Assembly (NCBI GenBank): GCA_902826385.1
Contig: CADEEU010000029.1
Span: forward strand, 1 to 10,325
Length of the DNA stretch: 10,325 bases
Direction of reading: 5' to 3'
From: an uncultured Acidobacteriota bacterium
GTDB lineage: Bacteria; Acidobacteriota; Blastocatellia; Pyrinomonadales; Pyrinomonadaceae
Positions within the stretch are counted from its first letter, which is position 1. The number at the start of each line of letters is the position of its first letter. The notes beneath the pieces were generated by a model. It was given only the letters and a program-made list of their open reading frames with translations, did not search any database and was not told where the DNA came from. Below are positions 6,715 to 10,325 of the stretch, piece by piece. Both the position numbers and the translations under genes were made by a program.

Positions 6715-6736
6715 ACAGATCTGTATCATTCTGTAT
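6715..6736. promoter_or_regulatory. Palindrome and 10-bp phased direct repeat upstream of secreted protein
   Basis: In the 103-base space after smc there is a 10-bp palindrome ACAGATCTGT (6715-6724), overlapping a direct repeat TCTGTAT at 6720-6726 and 6730-6736, exactly ten bases apart. Such phasing on one DNA face suits a dimeric or tandem regulator, but the motif is short and could be chance. No strong promoter and no smc terminator could be identified in this space. Confidence 0.25.
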
Positions 6737-6768
6737 GTTTGCGGCTTAAGCACCGCTTGAAAGGTTGA

Positions 6769-7626
6769 ATGAGAAGATTATTTATCAAAGCCGCGGTACT
6801 TTTTGCACTTTCCGTATTCGTATCCGCGCACGCGCAGGCCCAAACCCGAAAACGTAAGCCCGAACCCAAAAAATCCCAGACTTCGGCATCAATTCCGGAC
6901 GCTAAACCCGATGCCCAGGCAACGCCCGCTCCGCCAAAACGAAACGAACGGCCGGATGCGGCCGCTGTTTTGCAAAACAATAACGCGCCTACCGTTCCGC
7001 CTCAGGCCGTGCGTCAAACTCCTGCTTACCGCTATGAGTTTTCGCAGCCGGATTTTGTAGTCTCCGTTATCAGGATCGAACACGACGAACAGGGCAGCGG
7101 CAAGATCGAATTCAGAAAAAAAGGCAGCGACGAAACGATAACCGACCCTGTGACCGTGTCGGCTAAGGCACTGGCGCGGATAAACGAAGCTCTGGATACG
7201 TTGAACTTCGTAGATTCGACCGAAAATTATCAGTACGAGAAGGATTTTTCCCACCTCGGCGTTATCAAATTTGCATTGAGAAAAAACGGCCGTTCGCGTG
7301 AGGTGACGTTCAACTGGAGTGATAACAAAGACGCCAAAATTCTAATGAACGAATACCGAAAGCTCAGCAACCAGTACATCTGGGTTTTCGATATTTCGCT
7401 TTCGCGTGAGAACCAGCCGCTGGAGTCGCCAAGGCTTTTCGACACTCTGGAATCGATGATCAAACGCAACGAGATCTCGGACCCGTATCAAATGGAGCCG
7501 CTTCTACGCGATCTATCGAACGACGAGCGAATACCGCTTATCGCCCGCAACCACGCTTCTAAATTGATCAAGCAATTCGAAAAAGAAAGGGCAAAAGAAG
7601 AGAAAAAGAAAGAGGCCGCGAACTAG
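6769..7626 (+). CDS. Secreted protein of unknown function
   Basis: A protein of 285 residues, not recognised as a known family. ATG 6769 is supported by AAAGG at 6760-6764, four bases upstream, and by an immediate signal peptide: MRR, a hydrophobic stretch of residues 5-19, and a likely signal peptidase I site after AHAQA (about residue 24). Residues 25-85 form a Lys-, Pro- and Gln-rich linker. A probably folded part spans about 86-270, beginning YRYEFSQPDFVVSVIRIEHDE, with alternating strand-like segments and then helices; no catalytic motif is apparent. The tail is a charged Lys/Glu helix (FEKERAKEEKKKEAAN). It is thus likely exported to the periplasm. It follows smc by 103 bases and converges with the capA-like gene one base away, so it is probably the last gene of its transcript. 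Function is unknown. Confidence 0.85.
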   Translation: MRRLFIKAAVLFALSVFVSAHAQAQTRKRKPEPKKSQTSASIPDAKPDAQATPAPPKRNERPDAAAVLQNNNAPTVPPQAVRQTPAYRYEFSQPDFVVSVIRIEHDEQGSGKIEFRKKGSDETITDPVTVSAKALARINEALDTLNFVDSTENYQYEKDFSHLGVIKFALRKNGRSREVTFNWSDNKDAKILMNEYRKLSNQYIWVFDISLSRENQPLESPRLFDTLESMIKRNEISDPYQMEPLLRDLSNDERIPLIARNHASKLIKQFEKERAKEEKKKEAAN

Positions 7627-7627
7627 A

Positions 7628-8764
7628 TCATTTCGGTGTTATTGTCCCGTCGTCGGATATCTTCGGCGCTGCGGCTGCAAAATCCATTTCTGACAGACTC
7701 CTGACTTTTCTTATCGCCGTTCCTGATGGATCGAGGACAGGTATTCCGCGCCCTTCCTGCTTTCCCGAGTGAAGCTTGCCGCCGACAAATTTCCCATCCG
7801 CCGCAAGCTTTGCCTCCAGGATAACCGTCAATGCCGTTTCGGCCTCGAGACGAAACCAACCATAGGTCGCAAAATTTCCAAGGCTGTATGCGATCAGCCG
7901 ATCTTTGTAAACCTCCATTCCTCGCAGAACGTGAGGACCGTGTCCGAGAACAAGATCGGCCCCGGCATCTATCACTGCCCGGGCGAACAAAGGCAGGTTG
8001 CCGCGTTTTTCGCCCGCGTAGAGCTCGGTCGTACGAGGAACGCGTTGAGCGTCAGTCCCCTCGGCCCCGCCGTGAAACGAAACTACAACGATGTCGGCCT
8101 TTTTTGCCGCCTGAGAAACTAAAGTCCGGGCCGCGGTAAGGTCGTTTACATTTGGGACGATGTTGTTGTGCGCAAAACCGATAAACGCAATCTTCTTTCC
8201 GCCTGATTCAAGATAAGTGACCGCAAACTGTCCACGATCGCTGCCCGCGTGTTTTATGCCCAGCGAATCGAGCGTTCGCCGCGTGCTGGTCCGGCCCGTG
8301 TCACCGAAATCGCCGGCGTGATTGTTTGCCAGGCTCATCACATCAAAGCCCGCATCTTTTAAGTATTTGGCATACCGCGTCGGCATTCTGAACGCGAAGC
8401 ACCTAACCGGCTGTCCAGGTTTCGGTGTTCCGCATTTTTCCGAAACGCCGCTATCGACAATCGGCCCTTCCATATTGCCAAAAGCGATATCGGCGGCGGA
8501 CAGTACGGGCGTAACTTCTTTCAACAGATCTACGCCGTCGTTCGGCGGCATCCGCGTGTCGTTAGGGAACGGCGATCCGAGCATAACGTCGCCAACGGCA
8601 GCTATGATAATCGGTGCATTCGATTTTGGTGTTGCCGAAGCCTGCGGCAATGTCTCGGCCACTGTACGCTGCGGTGACACGCCCTGACCTGTACAGGCCG
8701 CAGAGAAGCCGCTTGCCAGCAACAAGCCTAGGGCCGCGAATTTCGAACTGTTCCGGTTAACCAT
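7628..8764 (-). CDS. CapA/PgsA-family metallophosphatase-like lipoprotein
   Basis: A 378-residue protein of the CapA (poly-gamma-glutamate capsule, PGA_cap) family, which has a calcineurin-like metal-dependent phosphoesterase fold. The motifs appear in order: AAVGDVMLG (D59), FGNMEGPI (N97, E99), LANNHAGDFG (N148, H149, D152), VSFHGGAEGTD (H231), GHGPHVLRG (H275, H278) and YSLGNF (294-298). All expected metal-site positions are present. The N-terminus is a signal sequence with Cys24 after FSAA; the -3 residue is Ser rather than the usual Leu, so lipidation is probable but not ideal. A Ser/Pro/Thr-rich stretch (25-49) links it to the domain. In Bacillus, CapA works with CapB and CapC in capsule synthesis; no such genes are here, and many CapA homologues act elsewhere on the envelope. 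No clear Shine-Dalgarno sequence precedes ATG 8764. It lies 122 bases downstream of sucA on the same strand. Confidence 0.9.
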   Translation of the reverse strand: MVNRNSSKFAALGLLLASGFSAACTGQGVSPQRTVAETLPQASATPKSNAPIIIAAVGDVMLGSPFPNDTRMPPNDGVDLLKEVTPVLSAADIAFGNMEGPIVDSGVSEKCGTPKPGQPVRCFAFRMPTRYAKYLKDAGFDVMSLANNHAGDFGDTGRTSTRRTLDSLGIKHAGSDRGQFAVTYLESGGKKIAFIGFAHNNIVPNVNDLTAARTLVSQAAKKADIVVVSFHGGAEGTDAQRVPRTTELYAGEKRGNLPLFARAVIDAGADLVLGHGPHVLRGMEVYKDRLIAYSLGNFATYGWFRLEAETALTVILEAKLAADGKFVGGKLHSGKQEGRGIPVLDPSGTAIRKVRSLSEMDFAAAAPKISDDGTITPK

Positions 8765-8826
8765 CGCTTACAAATTCAACCAAACTTTAGATGCCAACTT
8801 TCCTCGTTCCGCAAAGTATTTCTTAA

Positions 8827-8854
8827 TAAGTGTTTAGGTTCTAACAAGCACTTA
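8827..8854 (-). terminator. Possible weak terminator or spacer hairpin after sucA
   Basis: TAAGTG (8827-8832) and CACTTA (8849-8854) pair, and within them TTAG (8834-8837) and CTAA (8841-8844) pair around a GTT loop, with small asymmetric internal loops. Read on the minus strand it lies about 33 bases after the sucA stop and is followed by an AT-rich stretch but no true T-run. It could terminate sucA weakly or separate its expression from the capA-like gene. Confidence 0.3.
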
Positions 8855-8886
8855 CCATCCCTTCTCACCTATCCGAAGTTCCACCC

Positions 8887-10325
8887 TTAGGCACCAGCCG
8901 GAGCAATCTTTTCTGACACCTCAGGCTCACTGGCGGCTGATATTTCACCGGTATCGACTATCATTGCGCCGTCAACTATCTGTTTTTGCTCAAGTTCGTG
9001 GATGGCGTATGAGCCGGTCGCCGGCGAGGCGGACGGTGTGCGGCCGACGTAACGCAGCTCGACGTTCTCAGGCTTAATATTTCGCAACCGACCTTCGACG
9101 AACGTCCAGCCGCCCATATTTTGCGGCTCTTCCTGCGTCCAAAAAAGCTGGGTTGCGTTCGGGTAAGATGCAGTAATTTCCTTCAGACGTTCAGCCGGGA
9201 ACGGATAGAACTGCTCCAGCCTAACAAGCGCGACGCGGCCGTCATTAGATTCTTCGCGAGAGGCTTCGAGGTCGTAAAAAACCTTGCCGCTGCACAGGGC
9301 AATGCGTTTGACCGCCGACCTATCTTCGATCTTTGCATCATCGATCACAGGCTGAAATCCACCATCAACAAGTTCGTCTATCGTCGAGCTTGCGGCCGGC
9401 AAACGCAGAAGACTTTTCGGCGTCATCACGACCAGCGGGCGGACGATGTCCTGTTTGACCTGTCGTCTGAGCAAATGGAAATACTGGGCCGGTGTCGTCG
9501 GATAACAGACCTGTAAATTATTTTCCGCACAAAGCTGTAAAAAGCGTTCAAGCCGTGACGACGAATGCTCCGGCCCCTGGCCTTCGTACCCGTGCGGGAG
9601 CAGCATTACCAGCCTGCATTTCTGCTGCCATTTATCTTCCGAAGCGGCAATGTATTGATCAATGATTACCTGTGCGCCGTTGGCAAAATCGCCAAACTGG
9701 GCTTCCCACATTACAAGATCGTTGGGACAAACTACCGAGTAACCGTACTCAAATCCGAGCACGCCCGACTCAGAAAGCGAACTGTCGTACACATAAAATC
9801 TCGCCTTCGCATTCTTATCGTTTCGCAGTTCGGTCAGCGGCGACCATCGTTCGCCGCTTCGCGTGTCGTACATCGACGCATGCCGCTGTGAGAATGTGCC
9901 TCGGCCCGAATCCTGTCCGCTCAATCGTATGGCCGTGCCTTCCAAAACCAGCGACCCGACGGCCATTGCCTCGGCAAACCCCCAGTCCATCGGAACTTCG
10001 CCGGCACCCATCTTGGCACGGCGGGCCAATTGGCCGACCATCTTCGGATTGATCTGAAAGCCGTCCGGAACAAGTGAAATCTTTTCCGCGGCGATTTTCA
10101 ACAATACAGCTTCCGCACCCGTTTTCAGCACGTTCGAGCCGTCTTCATCTATGACCGGCGGCTCAAGGGAGGTCTTCTTCGGCTTCACCTCGGACGCAAG
10201 TTGTTTAGCCCGGCTCAAAATGCCTTCGTATTTTTCGACGACCTTCCCGGTCATAGTCGACAGGTCTTCCTCGCTGATCACGCCTTCGCGAATTAGATGT
10301 TGATCATAAAGGTGCCGCGTGCCGG
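8887..10325 (-). CDS. sucA: 2-oxoglutarate dehydrogenase E1 component, C-terminal part
   Basis: About 479 C-terminal residues of the thiamine-diphosphate E1 subunit, which decarboxylates 2-oxoglutarate and passes the succinyl group to E2 in the TCA cycle. The frame stays open through the right edge (TRHLYDQHLIREGVISEEDL), so the GTG at 10281 is not the true start; the N-terminal ThDP-binding half lies outside. Visible are the transketolase-like pyrimidine-binding domain (MDWGFAEAMAVGSL, RLSGQDSGRGTFSQRHA, FEYGYSVVCP, MWEAQFGDFANGAQVIIDQ, MLLPHGYEGQGPEHSS) and the E1 C-terminal domain (MTPKSLLR, CSGKVFYDL, RLEQFYPFP, FWTQEEPQNMGGW, YVGRTPSASPATGS). These follow E. coli SucA closely. The final 25 or so residues form an Ala/Glu-rich tail beyond the usual end near the HELEQ segment. 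No E2 gene (sucB) follows downstream; the next gene is capA-like. Confidence 0.96.
   Translation of the reverse strand, partial: GTRHLYDQHLIREGVISEEDLSTMTGKVVEKYEGILSRAKQLASEVKPKKTSLEPPVIDEDGSNVLKTGAEAVLLKIAAEKISLVPDGFQINPKMVGQLARRAKMGAGEVPMDWGFAEAMAVGSLVLEGTAIRLSGQDSGRGTFSQRHASMYDTRSGERWSPLTELRNDKNAKARFYVYDSSLSESGVLGFEYGYSVVCPNDLVMWEAQFGDFANGAQVIIDQYIAASEDKWQQKCRLVMLLPHGYEGQGPEHSSSRLERFLQLCAENNLQVCYPTTPAQYFHLLRRQVKQDIVRPLVVMTPKSLLRLPAASSTIDELVDGGFQPVIDDAKIEDRSAVKRIALCSGKVFYDLEASREESNDGRVALVRLEQFYPFPAERLKEITASYPNATQLFWTQEEPQNMGGWTFVEGRLRNIKPENVELRYVGRTPSASPATGSYAIHELEQKQIVDGAMIVDTGEISAASEPEVSEKIAPAGA

Noticed and set aside
10279..10281. GTG as true start of sucA
   Set aside because: The frame continues with family-like sequence (LIREGVISEEDL) to the window edge, and the ThDP-binding half must lie upstream.

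Overview
This window comes from a bacterial chromosome of roughly 50-55 % GC. Gene content and SMC sequence details (the SAKPSDRR segment after the signature EQGRIGQIL, and a TPR/DUF4388 protein next to smc) point to Acidobacteriota, perhaps Blastocatellia. That assignment is inference from remembered family sequences, not a search.

Layout. Bases 2-1189 (+) hold the 3' part of a beta-class DNA methyltransferase whose C-terminus carries an Mrr-like nuclease-fold domain. The linker between the two domains is encoded by an unusual string of six perfect three-base-loop hairpins enclosed by an outer 10-bp inverted repeat (452-608). About 830 bases follow with no convincing gene but with two structured segments: four consecutive stem-loops (1561-1653), and five copies of CGTCTCA in strictly alternating orientation (1780-1925) that include a perfect 13-bp hairpin. 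Next on the + strand come a TPR/DUF4388 protein (2021-2782), a full-length chromosome-condensation ATPase SMC (2853-6665) with a roughly 100-residue acidic insert in its N-terminal head, and a secreted protein of unknown function (6769-7626). On the - strand, convergent with these and separated by one base, lie a CapA-family metallophosphatase-like lipoprotein (7628-8764) and the C-terminal part of 2-oxoglutarate dehydrogenase E1 (8887-10325), whose 5' end lies outside the window.

How the parts relate. smc and sucA are housekeeping genes. The DUF4388 gene may be co-expressed with smc (70-bp gap), although a promoter-like sequence and a hairpin lie between them. The methyltransferase fusion is the only defence- or modification-like gene, and its 5' part is missing. 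The most unusual signals are non-protein ones: the in-frame palindromic cluster inside the methyltransferase gene and the alternating CGTCTCA array in the large gap. No tRNA, rRNA, CRISPR array, transposase or integrase was seen.
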